Made by a program: the position numbers and the translations under genes
NCBI RefSeq assembly: GCF_049852125.1
Contig: NZ_CP187532.1
Span: 310,001-374,000 of the forward strand
Direction: 5' to 3'
DNA: 64,000 nt
Source of the DNA: Senimuribacter sp049852125
Lineage (GTDB): Bacteria > Bacillota > Clostridia > Peptostreptococcales > Anaerovoracaceae
Part shown: positions 8,661 through 17,081 of the stretch, piece after piece
Layout of the letters: every line of letters starts with the position of its first letter
Numbering within the stretch: position 1 is the stretch's first letter
Notes under the pieces: generated by a model
The model's database searches: none
Seen by the model: only the letters and a program-made list of their open reading frames with translations
Told to the model about the DNA's origin: nothing

Positions 8661-9098
8661 ATGAGAGTAAATAAGAGAAAGTGGATCATTACAATAATTA
8701 TTATCGTAGTATTTCTGGGAACTATATTTTTTTGTCAAAGCCATTTTCTGATGTATCAAAAGCCGATGTACATCGAGGTATTGGGCGATGTAGAAATTGC
8801 GGAAGTAGAGGCAGGTTACATATCTCCGCGGGGCTGGATGCATATGGATTTGGATCGCAGTAAGATGGCGCGGCTAGTTCGTTTGATGAACTGTATGAAA
8901 ATGAAACCAACTGGAGATTTTCCAGCAGAGAGATATTCCGGTAAAAGGATGGTATTTTGTATAGAAAGAGCAGATGGCGGACGAAACCGGATGGTGCTGG
9001 TTGGACAGACTCTGACAATCGATGGGGATCAAGCGTATATGTTATCTCGGAAAGAGGTCAGACAAATAGAGATATTGTTTGATGAAATTACAGTGTAG
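8661..9098 (+). CDS. Small membrane-anchored protein, unknown function
   Basis: The start is placed at the ATG at 8661 (MRVNKRKWII...), which has a GGGGACAAGGG site just upstream and directly precedes a membrane helix; this gives 145 residues. An N-terminal helix (residues ~8-26) anchors a ~115-residue outside domain ending VLVGQTLTIDGDQAYML. The layout and the final strand pattern match the protein at 7822, and both genes lie behind the same type of operator, so they appear to be members of one small regulon. No family is recognised. Confidence 0.6.
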   Translation: MRVNKRKWIITIIIIVVFLGTIFFCQSHFLMYQKPMYIEVLGDVEIAEVEAGYISPRGWMHMDLDRSKMARLVRLMNCMKMKPTGDFPAERYSGKRMVFCIERADGGRNRMVLVGQTLTIDGDQAYMLSRKEVRQIEILFDEITV

Positions 9099-9141
9099 TT
9101 TGAGAGGCATCAGATAGCTTTCATATGATAAAGTATCTTGA

Positions 9142-9170
9142 AACGAAGGGTAAAAGGCCCTTCGTTATTT
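9142..9170 (+). terminator. Intrinsic terminator
   Basis: AACGAAGGG and CCCTTCGTT form a nine-pair stem with a 7-base loop followed by ATTTT. It closes the 8661 gene. Confidence 0.85.
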
Positions 9171-9243
9171 TAGTTGTGAGAGCGGAATTTTACGGCTATA
9201 GAGGAGATTTTTTTAAAAAATATGTCTGATTCGGCATGGAATG

Positions 9244-9606
9244 TGGTATAATGAACGCTGATGATTGAAACAGCGTTGCTGTAAGGAGGCGTTCATTGAA
9301 TCATGACTTGCCATTCTATATTCAGAGGAATCGTCATGGTATAATGTCTACACACGGTGACTGGCGAGCTGAAAGCGAGGACAGAACCGATGTGTAACAG
9401 ATGCCCAGAGCACTTAGCGATTGGCGAGTCGAGAGGTGAAGACAGAGGTTAGTGCTTATGGTATAATGTCTACACACGGCGACTGACGAGCTGAAAGCGA
9501 AGACAGAGCCGATGTGTAACAGATACCCAGAGCGCTTAGCGAGTGGCGAGCCGGGAGGCGAAGACAGAGGTTAGCGCTTATGGTATAATGAACGCTGATG
9601 ATTGAA
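9244..9606 (+). repeat. Tandem promoter/hairpin repeats upstream of ecfA1
   Basis: Four extended -10 boxes TGGTATAAT (TATAAT at 9247, 9340, 9462, 9584) precede ecfA1. The middle two head two 122-base tandem units (about 9337-9458 and 9459-9580); the first and last boxes share an identical tail, ATGAACGCTGATGATTGAAA. Each unit folds into two hairpins whose stems change in pairs between units (CGGT/ACCG versus CGGC/GCCG; AGCACT/AGTGCT versus AGCGCT/AGCGCT). Loops share GGCGAG and GAAGACAGA-like motifs. No good -35 is seen, so the extended -10 may suffice. Confidence 0.75.
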
Positions 9607-9620
9607 AAAAAGAGGTAAAT

Positions 9621-10460
9621 ATGGAAAGTATCATTCGTATTGAGAATTTGGTTTTTGAATATATGTCGGGTGAGGATGAATCTCCTGTACGAGCTATCGA
9701 TGATGTTTCGCTGCGTTTTGAAAAGGGAAGCTTCACGGCGATTATCGGACGTAACGGATCGGGGAAGTCTACGTTGGCAAAGAATCTGAACGGATTACTG
9801 TTGCCCAGCAGCGGCGCAATCTACGTGAAAGGCTGGGATACAAAGGATGAGGATCATATCTGGGATATTCGTCAAAGCGCGGGGATGGTGTTTCAGAATC
9901 CTGATAATCAGCTGGTATCTTCAATTGTAGAGGATGATGTCGCCTTTGGTCCTGAAAATCTGGGAATAGAGCCTGATGAAATCAGAAGACGGGTGGACAA
10001 AGCTCTGGCATCCGTCAATATGGGCAGGTACAAAAAGAAAGCGCCTCACAATCTGTCAGGGGGTCAGAAGCAGCGTATCGCCATTGCCGGCGTTGTTGCC
10101 ATGAAGCCGGAATGCATCATCTTTGACGAGCCGACGGCGATGTTGGATCCTAAGGGGAGAAGTGAGATTATGGAAATCATAAAGGAACTCCATGAGGATG
10201 GAATAACTGTAATTCTGATTACCCATTTTATGGATGAAGCAGTTCAAGCTGATCGAATTGTGATTATGGATAACAGCCAGGTGCTTTTGGACGGAACTCC
10301 GGCTGAGATTTTTGCCCAGGAGGAGACTTTGCGAGAGGTCAATCTAGAAGTGCCAATGGCCGTAGCGCTAGCAGAAAGACTACGAAAAAGAGGGATTAAG
10401 ATTCCCGAAGATATTATTACAAGCGAAGGATTGGTAGAATTTATATGTCAATACAAGTAA
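9621..10460 (+). CDS. ecfA1: ECF transporter ATPase A1
   Basis: One of the two ATPases of the shared energy-coupling-factor module that powers vitamin-specific S components. The 279-residue protein has Walker A GRNGSGKST, Q-loop, signature LSGGQKQR, Walker B CIIFDEPTAMLD and an H-loop (ILITH). The C-terminal tail after residue ~225 is typical of EcfA. It overlaps ecfA2 by 16 bases, and the three ecf genes plus trmB form one tightly packed unit. Transcription probably begins at the repeated TATAAT boxes just upstream. S components would be encoded elsewhere, as in other group II ECF systems. Confidence 0.95.
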   Translation: MESIIRIENLVFEYMSGEDESPVRAIDDVSLRFEKGSFTAIIGRNGSGKSTLAKNLNGLLLPSSGAIYVKGWDTKDEDHIWDIRQSAGMVFQNPDNQLVSSIVEDDVAFGPENLGIEPDEIRRRVDKALASVNMGRYKKKAPHNLSGGQKQRIAIAGVVAMKPECIIFDEPTAMLDPKGRSEIMEIIKELHEDGITVILITHFMDEAVQADRIVIMDNSQVLLDGTPAEIFAQEETLREVNLEVPMAVALAERLRKRGIKIPEDIITSEGLVEFICQYK

Positions 10461-11302
10461 GAAATTTATCACATATCTATTCGCCGGGTATGCCGGAAGA
10501 ACATCAGGCATTGGACAATATCAACTTTGACATCTATGACGAGGAGATCGTCGGTATTATCGGCCATACTGGATCAGGAAAGTCTACTCTATTGCAGCAT
10601 CTTAATGGTTTACTGAAGGCGACTGATGGAAGTATTGTTATCGGTGATGTGGACATAACAAAGCCCGGCGTCAGCATGCGCGATATTCGCAGACGGGCTG
10701 GCTTGGTCTTTCAATATCCTGAGTACCAGCTTTTTGAGGAAACAGTGGCAAAGGATGTAGCGTTTGGGCCGAAAAATCTGGGGTTGTCGGCAGCAGAAGT
10801 GGAAGAACGAGTAGAGGAAGCAATTCAGCTGGTAGGGTTGGATTATAACATGATTAAGGACCGATCACCCTTTGAACTGTCTGGAGGGCAGAAGAGACGG
10901 GTGGCTATTGCGGGAGTTATCGCAATGAAACCGCAGGTGTTGATTTTGGATGAGCCTACTGCGGGTCTTGATCCCGGCGCGCATCAGGATATTTTGACAA
11001 TGATTCGGCAGGTGCATCAAAGTCAGGGAGGCATCATCATCTTTGTTAGCCATAATATGGCTGATGTAGCGGAGCTTTCCCATAAGGTTATGGTTATGAG
11101 CCAGGGTAAAATGGTCATGATGGGCACACCGGAAGAAATTTTTTCTCAGGGACATCGTCTGGCAGATTTGGGATTAGGCGTTCCACCGGTCACCCAACTG
11201 ATGCACAGCCTGAGGGCGCGAGGCGCGGATGTGTCTGAACATATTCTATCTCTAAAAGAAGCTGAGACGGAAATTTATAATTATTTGCAGAGGAAGAAAT
11301 GA
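10445..11302 (+). CDS. ecfA2: ECF transporter ATPase A2
   Basis: Second, non-identical ATPase of the housekeeping ECF module; pairs with EcfA1 and couples ATP hydrolysis to EcfT. In 285 residues it shows Walker A GHTGSGKST, signature LSGGQKRR, Walker B VLILDEPTAGLD and the H-loop VSHNM. The gene overlaps both neighbours (ecfA1 by 16 bases, ecfT by 4), indicating translational coupling of the complex subunits. The ATG at 10445 lies within the end of ecfA1. Length and order match the canonical ecfA1-ecfA2-ecfT cluster, although here it is not attached to the ribosomal operon end as in many Bacillota. Confidence 0.95.
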   Translation: MSIQVRNLSHIYSPGMPEEHQALDNINFDIYDEEIVGIIGHTGSGKSTLLQHLNGLLKATDGSIVIGDVDITKPGVSMRDIRRRAGLVFQYPEYQLFEETVAKDVAFGPKNLGLSAAEVEERVEEAIQLVGLDYNMIKDRSPFELSGGQKRRVAIAGVIAMKPQVLILDEPTAGLDPGAHQDILTMIRQVHQSQGGIIIFVSHNMADVAELSHKVMVMSQGKMVMMGTPEEIFSQGHRLADLGLGVPPVTQLMHSLRARGADVSEHILSLKEAETEIYNYLQRKK

Positions 11303-12099
11303 TAAGAGATATTACGTTGGGTCAGTATTATGGGAGCACGTCCCTTATTCACAGACTGGATCCGAGATTAAAAATTATAGGGACGCTGGTGTTTATTGCG
11401 GCGCTTTTTGTAGCAAACGACTTTATCGGCATGGCAATTTGCGCGTCTGTATTAGCGCTGGCAGTTAAGCTGTCAAAGGTACCGCTGACATTTATTCTGC
11501 GGGGGCTGAAGCCGATCCTGATTTTGGTAATATTCACTTTCTGTTTGAACATCTTCATGATGGATGGACATATATTGTGGCAGTGGGGATTTTTAAAAGT
11601 GACAGCGGAGGGCTTGTACCAGGCTATATTTATGGCGATACGGTTAATTCTGCTGATTATCGGCTCGTCTCTTCTGACGCTTACTACAAAGCCCATCAGC
11701 TTAACTGATGGTATTGAGAGACTGCTACGTCCGTTGACGGCAATTGGCGTGCCCGCGCACGAGATCGCTATGATGATGTCTATTGCTTTACGTTTTATTC
11801 CAACTCTGTTGGAGGAGACGGATAAGATTATGAAGGCGCAGCAGGCAAGAGGAGCGGATTTTGAAAGCGGAAATTTGCTTGCCAGAGCCAAATCCCTGGT
11901 GCCTATTTTGGTGCCGTTGTTTGTCAGTGCGTTTCGTATCGCTTCTGATTTGGCCATGGCGATGGAGGCCAGATGTTATCGTGGTGGAAAGGGTAGAACG
12001 CGTATGCATCAGATGCGCTTTACCAGAGCTGATATGGCTGCGGCATCTGTTATGTTTTTGCTCCTTGGGGTGGTAATTGCAGAGAGGATATTGCTATGA
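11299..12099 (+). CDS. ecfT: ECF transporter transmembrane component T
   Basis: Membrane scaffold of the shared ECF module that holds the two ATPases and exchanges S components. The 266-residue protein has several hydrophobic helices and the two coupling-helix motifs typical of EcfT: ARG in QQARGADF and the ARC-type motif in MEARCYRGG. It overlaps ecfA2 by 4 bases and trmB by 4 bases. A second, divergent T protein is encoded in the B12 operon at 47405, so this one is best read as the general vitamin module. Confidence 0.95.
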   Translation: MIRDITLGQYYGSTSLIHRLDPRLKIIGTLVFIAALFVANDFIGMAICASVLALAVKLSKVPLTFILRGLKPILILVIFTFCLNIFMMDGHILWQWGFLKVTAEGLYQAIFMAIRLILLIIGSSLLTLTTKPISLTDGIERLLRPLTAIGVPAHEIAMMMSIALRFIPTLLEETDKIMKAQQARGADFESGNLLARAKSLVPILVPLFVSAFRIASDLAMAMEARCYRGGKGRTRMHQMRFTRADMAAASVMFLLLGVVIAERILL

Positions 12100-12740
12100 G
12101 GCAGAGAAAAATAAAAAATTTGGATGAAAGGCTGGCCGAATTTAGCCAGTTTATTGTAGAAGAACCTGAAAAATACCGGGGACGGTGGAGAGAGTTTTTT
12201 GGCAACGATAGACCTATTTGGTTGGAAATAGGCTGTGGTAAAGGAAAGTTTATTACTGCTCACGCGGCAAGACATCCTGAGAGAAATTATATCGCTATAG
12301 AGGGCCACGAAAGTGTAGTGCTGAGAGCGCTGGAAAAGGCTGGAGAATTTTCCGAAGATATGCGCAATCTGTGCTTTATTCTGGAATATGTCAAGGATAT
12401 CAGAGAACTGTTTGGCGATGGAGAATTGGCTGGAATTTATTTGAATTTCAGCGATCCGTGGCCGAAGGACCGCCATGCGAAAAGACGGTTGACTTATGGG
12501 AAGCGGCTGCGTCAATATGTGCAGATTTTGCAGGAGGATGGAGCGATAGCTTTTAAAACTGACAATGACGACCTGTTTGAATTTACCATGGAGCAGATTC
12601 GGCAGGAGGATATGAATGTCATAGAATTAAGCAGGGACTTGCACCGGTCGTCATATAATCAAGAAAATATTACTACGGAGTATGAAGATAAATTTGCTGC
12701 CGTAGGGAAGAATATCAATTATGTAAAGTTCAGAGCCTGA
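12096..12740 (+). CDS. trmB: tRNA (guanine-N7-)-methyltransferase
   Basis: TrmB methylates G46 at N7 in the variable loop of tRNAs using SAM. The 214-residue protein has the SAM-binding motif LEIGCGKGKF, the family motif NFSDPWPKDRHAKRRLT and the C-terminal KTDND..FE block, matching bacterial TrmB in length and order. Its start overlaps the end of ecfT by 4 bases, so it is co-translated with the transporter genes; no functional link to ECF is implied. The stop lies inside a GC-rich hairpin that probably ends the operon. Confidence 0.95.
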   Translation: MRQRKIKNLDERLAEFSQFIVEEPEKYRGRWREFFGNDRPIWLEIGCGKGKFITAHAARHPERNYIAIEGHESVVLRALEKAGEFSEDMRNLCFILEYVKDIRELFGDGELAGIYLNFSDPWPKDRHAKRRLTYGKRLRQYVQILQEDGAIAFKTDNDDLFEFTMEQIRQEDMNVIELSRDLHRSSYNQENITTEYEDKFAAVGKNINYVKFRA

Positions 12741-12758
12741 TTTCAGGCTCTGTTATGC
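12732..12758 (+). terminator. Hairpin at end of trmB
   Basis: CAGAGCCTGA and TCAGGCTCTG form a near-perfect stem spanning the trmB stop codon, followed by TTATGCGTTT. It sits between convergent genes and may serve both. Confidence 0.65.
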
Positions 12759-12769
12759 GTTTAAAAACG

Positions 12770-13456
12770 TTAAAAGGAAAGGTACTTGGCGGGATCTACA
12801 TTTTTTCCATTTTTTAATATCTCGAAGTGCAGATGAGGCTTTTCCATAGATTCATAGAGAGCGGTTTTACCCACGTTGCTGATGACCTGTCCTTTCTTTA
12901 CCGTATCGCCCTTTTCGGCTAGCTTTCCGGTGGAAAGGTTACTGTATCGTGAGATTAAACCTCCCTTGTGTGTGATTTCGATTGTCGTACCGTAGGCATC
13001 GTCTTCGTAGACGTCAGTAATCGTGCCGTCGGCTATCGCCTTGACGCCACTGCCTGACGGCGCTTGGAAATCTATTCCCGGGTGGGTCATGTACTGGTCC
13101 AGTGTCAGATTATAGATGACCATGTCCATGGAATATTCTTTGGAAATTTTAGCGGCGGCCATGTCCATGGGACTGATGAACGTATTTGTCTTCGGCGCTT
13201 CATTACGACTATCTACTGTCGGAATTTTTGCAGACGCCTGTTCAGAGTCGTCTTCGCTTTTCTCTGCAGGCTTGGCCTTATTCTTGTTTTCATCGGCAGC
13301 GGTCTTCTTTGTGACTGGTACATCCCCCGCGCTTTGAGAAATTTTATCGATACTGGCCTTAATCGTAAAAATTGAAGTCAGAGCAATGAGGCAGAAACAG
13401 AGCATCAGTGCAGCCGCGACTTTATCCTTTCCTTTTTTCTTTTCAACCTGTCGCAT
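12770..13456 (-). CDS. M23 family peptidoglycan endopeptidase, SpoIIQ-like
   Basis: A membrane-anchored LytM/M23 metalloendopeptidase-domain protein. The start is set at the ATG at 13456 (MRQVEKKK...), where AGGAGGTG lies 8 bases upstream; a GTG 9 bases earlier is less likely. One N-terminal membrane helix (residues ~15-35) is followed by a low-complexity K/E/A linker and a C-terminal M23 domain with the zinc motifs HPGIDF and HLHFE, so catalysis looks possible. The short single-domain layout resembles the forespore protein SpoIIQ, which would suit a spore former, but a general cell-wall hydrolase cannot be excluded. The gene is monocistronic and divergent from the aminotransferase. Confidence 0.75.
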   Translation of the reverse strand: MRQVEKKKGKDKVAAALMLCFCLIALTSIFTIKASIDKISQSAGDVPVTKKTAADENKNKAKPAEKSEDDSEQASAKIPTVDSRNEAPKTNTFISPMDMAAAKISKEYSMDMVIYNLTLDQYMTHPGIDFQAPSGSGVKAIADGTITDVYEDDAYGTTIEITHKGGLISRYSNLSTGKLAEKGDTVKKGQVISNVGKTALYESMEKPHLHFEILKNGKNVDPAKYLSF

Positions 13457-13515
13457 ATTCTTCACCTCCTGCCACTATTATCACCAACTGCTGCCAATCT
13501 CATACGAAGAAGAAC

Positions 13516-13544
13516 TTGTAAAAAAAATAACTTCACTGTATAAT
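13516..13544 (+). promoter_or_regulatory. Sigma-A-type promoter for the aminotransferase
   Basis: TTGTAA (13516-13521), a 17-base spacer and a perfect TATAAT (13539-13544), 41 bases before the start codon at 13585. Confidence 0.8.
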
Positions 13545-13584
13545 AAACAAAGTATGAAGAAACTATTTTACAGGAGGTGTCAAT

Positions 13585-14823
13585 ATGGCTGAATTTATTA
13601 TGGCGGTACAGAACGGAAGGAATATTCCCACAGAAGACAAAATATTCGGCATTAGTCGCAGAGCCAATGAAATGAAGGAAAAGCAGGGAGCGGATGCGGT
13701 GATCAACGCAACGATCGGAGCGCTTCTTAATGATGATGGGGAATTGATGGTGTTATCTTCTGTAGACGATACCTTTGCAAGTCTCAAACCAGAGGAATAT
13801 GCTAGCTACGCGCCCATAGGCGGAACGCCTGCTTTTCGGAAAGCCGTAATCAAAGCAGCCTTTGGCAAACGTCAGCCGAAAGCTTTTGTGGAAGCAGTAG
13901 CTTCGCCTGGAGGCACTGGTGCGCTTCGTAATATTATTGCCAATTATTCCTGTCCTGGGGATAAAGTTCTGACCAGCGATTGGCATTGGTCGCCGTACGG
14001 AACGATTGCAGCGGAGATCGGGCGCAGCATCGACACCTATACCATGTTTACTGAAGATAGAAAGTACAATGCAGAGGCTCTGGCTCAGAAAATAGCAGAG
14101 ATACTTTGTTCGCAGGATCATCTGGTGATCATCATTAACACCCCGGCTCATAATCCGACAGGATACGCGTTGACAGGAGAGGACTGGCAGCAGGTGGTAG
14201 CTGTTCTCAATGGAGTTTCTCCAGAGAAACGTGTGACGTTGCTGATTGACGCCGCGTATATTGATTTTGCCGGTGATGAAGAAGAACAGCGCGCGTTTCT
14301 GCCGTTCTTAGAGGGACTTCCGGAGCACGTGCTGCCGGTAATGGCATATAGCGCGTCCAAAACGTATACGATATACGGTATGCGTTGCGGCGCAGCAATT
14401 TGTCTGGCGCCTACCAGAGAGATTGCCGACGAATTTCGCAGGGTTTGCGAGTTTTCTTCCAGAGGAAGCTGGTCCAATTGTGCCAAAGCAGCGCAGAGTA
14501 TCATTGCTAATATTTTTGACGATGAAGCGCTATTGTCTAAGGTTACAGAGGAGAGAGCAGAAATACGGGATATGCTCTTGGCGAGAGGGAAGGCATTTGA
14601 GGAAGAAGCTAAGAAAGTGGGGTTGGTGACAGTGCCTTTTGACGCGGGCTTCTTTGTCTCCATCCCTTGTGATGATCCGGACAGCATCAGCGCACGGCTG
14701 GAAAAGGAGGGTATTTTCTTAGTACCTTTGGCAAAGGGTCTGCGTGTATCGGTAGCGTCTGTGTCTGAAGAAAAATGTCGATTGCTCCCGGCGAGAATCG
14801 CTGAGGCTATGAAAGAGGTGTAA
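13585..14823 (+). CDS. PLP-dependent aminotransferase, class I/II
   Basis: A 412-residue fold-type I aminotransferase, probably acting on aspartate or aromatic/branched amino acids. The substrate-domain start, the NTPAHNPTGY motif, the LIDAAY segment and the PLP-lysine motif YSASKTYTIYGMR are seen in order, followed by the C-terminal SIPCDDP..RVS arginine region. GGAGGTGTC precedes the ATG. It is followed three bases later by exonuclease III, so the two share an mRNA; this looks like simple packing rather than a pathway. The exact substrate cannot be told from sequence alone. Confidence 0.88.
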   Translation: MAEFIMAVQNGRNIPTEDKIFGISRRANEMKEKQGADAVINATIGALLNDDGELMVLSSVDDTFASLKPEEYASYAPIGGTPAFRKAVIKAAFGKRQPKAFVEAVASPGGTGALRNIIANYSCPGDKVLTSDWHWSPYGTIAAEIGRSIDTYTMFTEDRKYNAEALAQKIAEILCSQDHLVIIINTPAHNPTGYALTGEDWQQVVAVLNGVSPEKRVTLLIDAAYIDFAGDEEEQRAFLPFLEGLPEHVLPVMAYSASKTYTIYGMRCGAAICLAPTREIADEFRRVCEFSSRGSWSNCAKAAQSIIANIFDDEALLSKVTEERAEIRDMLLARGKAFEEEAKKVGLVTVPFDAGFFVSIPCDDPDSISARLEKEGIFLVPLAKGLRVSVASVSEEKCRLLPARIAEAMKEV

Positions 14824-14826
14824 ATA

Positions 14827-15579
14827 ATGAAGCTTATCTCATGGAATGTAAACGGTCTTCGCGCCTGTCTGGGAAAAGGCTTCCGCGAATCCATGCTTGA
14901 CTTAGATCCGGATTTTATTTGCATACAGGAAACAAAGATGCAGGAGGGTCAGGCACAGGTTGAACTGCCGGGGTATTCCTATGAATACTTTAGCAGCGCT
15001 GAAAAAAAGGGTTACTCAGGAACAGCTGTCTTTGCTAAGGAAGAACCCATCAGCGTGCAGATTAATTTTGGCCGTCATACGGATGAAGGCAGAGCAGTCA
15101 TACTGGAATATGAGAAATTCTATTTGGTCAATGTATATGTGCCTAATGCGCAGGATCAACTGAAGCGTATCGGTTATCGAATGGAATGGGAAGATGATTT
15201 CAGGGAGTTTGTTTTGTCTCTGGATCAAAAGAAGCCTGTGATTATTTGCGGCGATATGAATGTGGCAAAGGAAGAAATAGATTTGAAAAATCCGAAATCC
15301 AATCGGGGAAACGCTGGATTCTCCGATCAGGAAAGGGAGAAGATGAGGCAGCTGCAAGCCGCGGGATTTACAGATTCGTTCAGATACCTGTATCCTGAGA
15401 CAACCGGCGTTTACAGCTGGTGGTCATATAGATTTAATGCTCGAAAGAATAATGCGGGATGGAGAATCGACTATTTTCTGGTCAGTGAACGGCTGAAGAA
15501 TCAGATTAAAGATGCAAAGATTCACGTGGATATCTTTGGAAGCGATCACTGTCCCGTAGAATTAGATATCGAGATATAA
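14827..15579 (+). CDS. xth: Exodeoxyribonuclease III / AP endonuclease
   Basis: DNA repair nuclease of the ExoIII (EEP) family that cuts at abasic sites and trims 3' blocked ends. The 250-residue product carries all catalytic blocks: SWNVNGLRA, QETKMQ, YSGTAVF, VYVPNAQ, CGDMNVA, WRIDYFLVS and GSDHCPV. Length matches bacterial Xth/ExoA. It begins three bases after the aminotransferase stop. Regulation is by the promoter before the aminotransferase. Confidence 0.96.
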   Translation: MKLISWNVNGLRACLGKGFRESMLDLDPDFICIQETKMQEGQAQVELPGYSYEYFSSAEKKGYSGTAVFAKEEPISVQINFGRHTDEGRAVILEYEKFYLVNVYVPNAQDQLKRIGYRMEWEDDFREFVLSLDQKKPVIICGDMNVAKEEIDLKNPKSNRGNAGFSDQEREKMRQLQAAGFTDSFRYLYPETTGVYSWWSYRFNARKNNAGWRIDYFLVSERLKNQIKDAKIHVDIFGSDHCPVELDIEI

Positions 15580-15618
15580 ATAAACTCGAATAGTAAGAAA
15601 GATCCGGACAAAGCTGGA

Positions 15619-16023
15619 TCAATGAATAGATAGTCCGCTGATCATCAGATCTTTGCCGATGGAGATGGTGAAATCAGCGGATTCGTTTTCATATTGGCAT
15701 TTGACGATGCATTGAACGTAGGGCTGGCCTTTTGTTTGCTTCGCCGTAACAGAAAAGCCTTTAAACCGTACAAAATCGCCGAGACTGTCCAGAACGGGCG
15801 AGAGAATTGATTCCAGACGAGCACAGCTCATAGAATCGCGCATAGCTGGTGACAATAGGCTGTAGCAGTTTTCGTAGGCGCGTCGGTTAGCTTTTGTAAT
15901 AAAATTTTTAGATAAGGTAAGAGCCTGATTCTTTTCAAAGCCTTCCGGCATAGCGCTGTTTGCGGCACAGAGACCCAGAAGCAGAGCCATAGATGCCGGT
16001 ATGACGATGTATCTCTTTTTCAC
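15619..16023 (-). CDS. Secreted DUF3887-like protein
   Basis: A 134-residue exported protein of unknown function on the minus strand, with a signal peptide (KKRY plus hydrophobic core to about residue 20) followed by a small alpha+beta domain: helical AFENC-type segment, the LSPVLDSLGDFVRF block and the closing strands CIVKCQYENESADFTISIG. This pattern resembles DUF3887, found in many clostridial lipoproteins and hydrolases; a cysteine at the end of the hydrophobic core (LLLGLC) is not a good lipobox. It has a GGAGGTAGTAAGTG site. Flanked by convergent xth and a divergent phosphoesterase. Confidence 0.6.
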   Translation of the reverse strand: MKKRYIVIPASMALLLGLCAANSAMPEGFEKNQALTLSKNFITKANRRAYENCYSLLSPAMRDSMSCARLESILSPVLDSLGDFVRFKGFSVTAKQTKGQPYVQCIVKCQYENESADFTISIGKDLMISGLSIH

Positions 16024-16122
16024 TTACTACCTCCAATGCATGTTGCTTTTTTAATCATATCACGGATTACTGCCAGTTGCAAGGCAGGACGCAACATTGC
16101 TTGAAGCAGAAAGGATGATCCT

Positions 16123-17010
16123 ATGATGTTGACCTTGATTATACTCATTGCTTTTGTCGCCGGTTTTTTATATTGGAGCGATAAGTCCATTACTGCTTCG
16201 TATTACCCAATAGCAAGCCGCGCCGTACCCACGGCCTTTGATGGGTTTGTTATAGTGCAGGTATCCGATTTACAGAGCAGCCGCTTCGGACGAAATCAGG
16301 AACGGCTGACTAAGGCAGTTGATAAAGCGTCACCAGATATTATCATCTTTACAGGTGATTTGCCGGATCGGAATCATACTGATTATCAGGCGTCCTTACA
16401 GGCTATGGAAAGACTGGCAGCTATCGCGCCTGTTTATTATGTCAATGGAAATCATGAGCTGGCGCTGCCATTTGATGAAATATCGCAAATGTACGATGCA
16501 ATGAAATCTATGGGAATCCATCTTCTTTTTGACCGTGGCGAGGCGATATGCCGTGGACGCGACCGATTGATTCTCCTGGGGATTTCCGAAGAAACTCTGT
16601 ACGCGGCAAAGGGTGTCAGTCCGGGAGGTTTGCAGCCTGGCCGGATGGATACGGCTTTTGACGCTTCTACGATCATCAGAGAAATAGAAGCTATAGCTGA
16701 TGGTCTGCAGCCATCTGATCTGGTTGTCCTGCTGGTCCATGAACCTCAGTATTTGGATACCTACGCAGCTGCGGCAGAGGGCAGAGTGGATTTAGTGTTT
16801 TCCGGACACGCCCATGGAGGTCAGATTCGATTGCCCTTTACCGAGGGTCTCTTCGCGCCGGGACAGGGAATTTTGCCGAAGCTGACCAGCGGTGTTCATC
16901 AACAGGGAAATACGAAGATGGTGATCAGCAGAGGATTGGGAAACAGTACCTTCCCGTTCCGGCTCTTTAACCGACCGGAAATTGTAGTGTGCCGGTTGGC
17001 AATGGAGTAA
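16123..17010 (+). CDS. Membrane-anchored metallophosphoesterase, YkuE-like
   Basis: A 295-residue calcineurin-like phosphoesterase with an N-terminal membrane helix (residues ~2-18), so the catalytic domain faces the outside. The metal motifs FTGDLPDRN, NGNHE, LLVHEP and GHAHGGQ are present. Motif I, normally SDLH, reads SDLQ here (VSDLQSS), so one usual histidine metal ligand is replaced by glutamine; activity or metal choice may be altered. Members of this group act on lipid-linked or cell-envelope phosphate esters in other bacteria, but no substrate can be assigned. It is followed by its own gap and a new promoter. Confidence 0.82.
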   Translation: MMLTLIILIAFVAGFLYWSDKSITASYYPIASRAVPTAFDGFVIVQVSDLQSSRFGRNQERLTKAVDKASPDIIIFTGDLPDRNHTDYQASLQAMERLAAIAPVYYVNGNHELALPFDEISQMYDAMKSMGIHLLFDRGEAICRGRDRLILLGISEETLYAAKGVSPGGLQPGRMDTAFDASTIIREIEAIADGLQPSDLVVLLVHEPQYLDTYAAAAEGRVDLVFSGHAHGGQIRLPFTEGLFAPGQGILPKLTSGVHQQGNTKMVISRGLGNSTFPFRLFNRPEIVVCRLAME

Positions 17011-17021
17011 ATAGAAAATTA

Positions 17022-17050
17022 TTGACATAATATCCAATTTATGGTAAAGT
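17022..17050 (+). promoter_or_regulatory. Promoter for the YdbC-like gene
   Basis: A perfect -35 TTGACA (17022-17027), 17-base spacer and TAAAGT (17045-17050), 32 bases before the gene. Confidence 0.7.
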
Positions 17051-17081
17051 ATAGACGTGGGCCGACTGGCATGGAAAGGAA

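Noticed and set aside
8480..8689. 69-residue minus frame upstream of the 8661 gene
   Set aside because: No Shine-Dalgarno and overlaps the sense leader and start; composition like AT-rich noise.
11349..11957. 202-residue minus frame over ecfT
   Set aside because: Shadow of the ecfT coding strand; no ribosome site.
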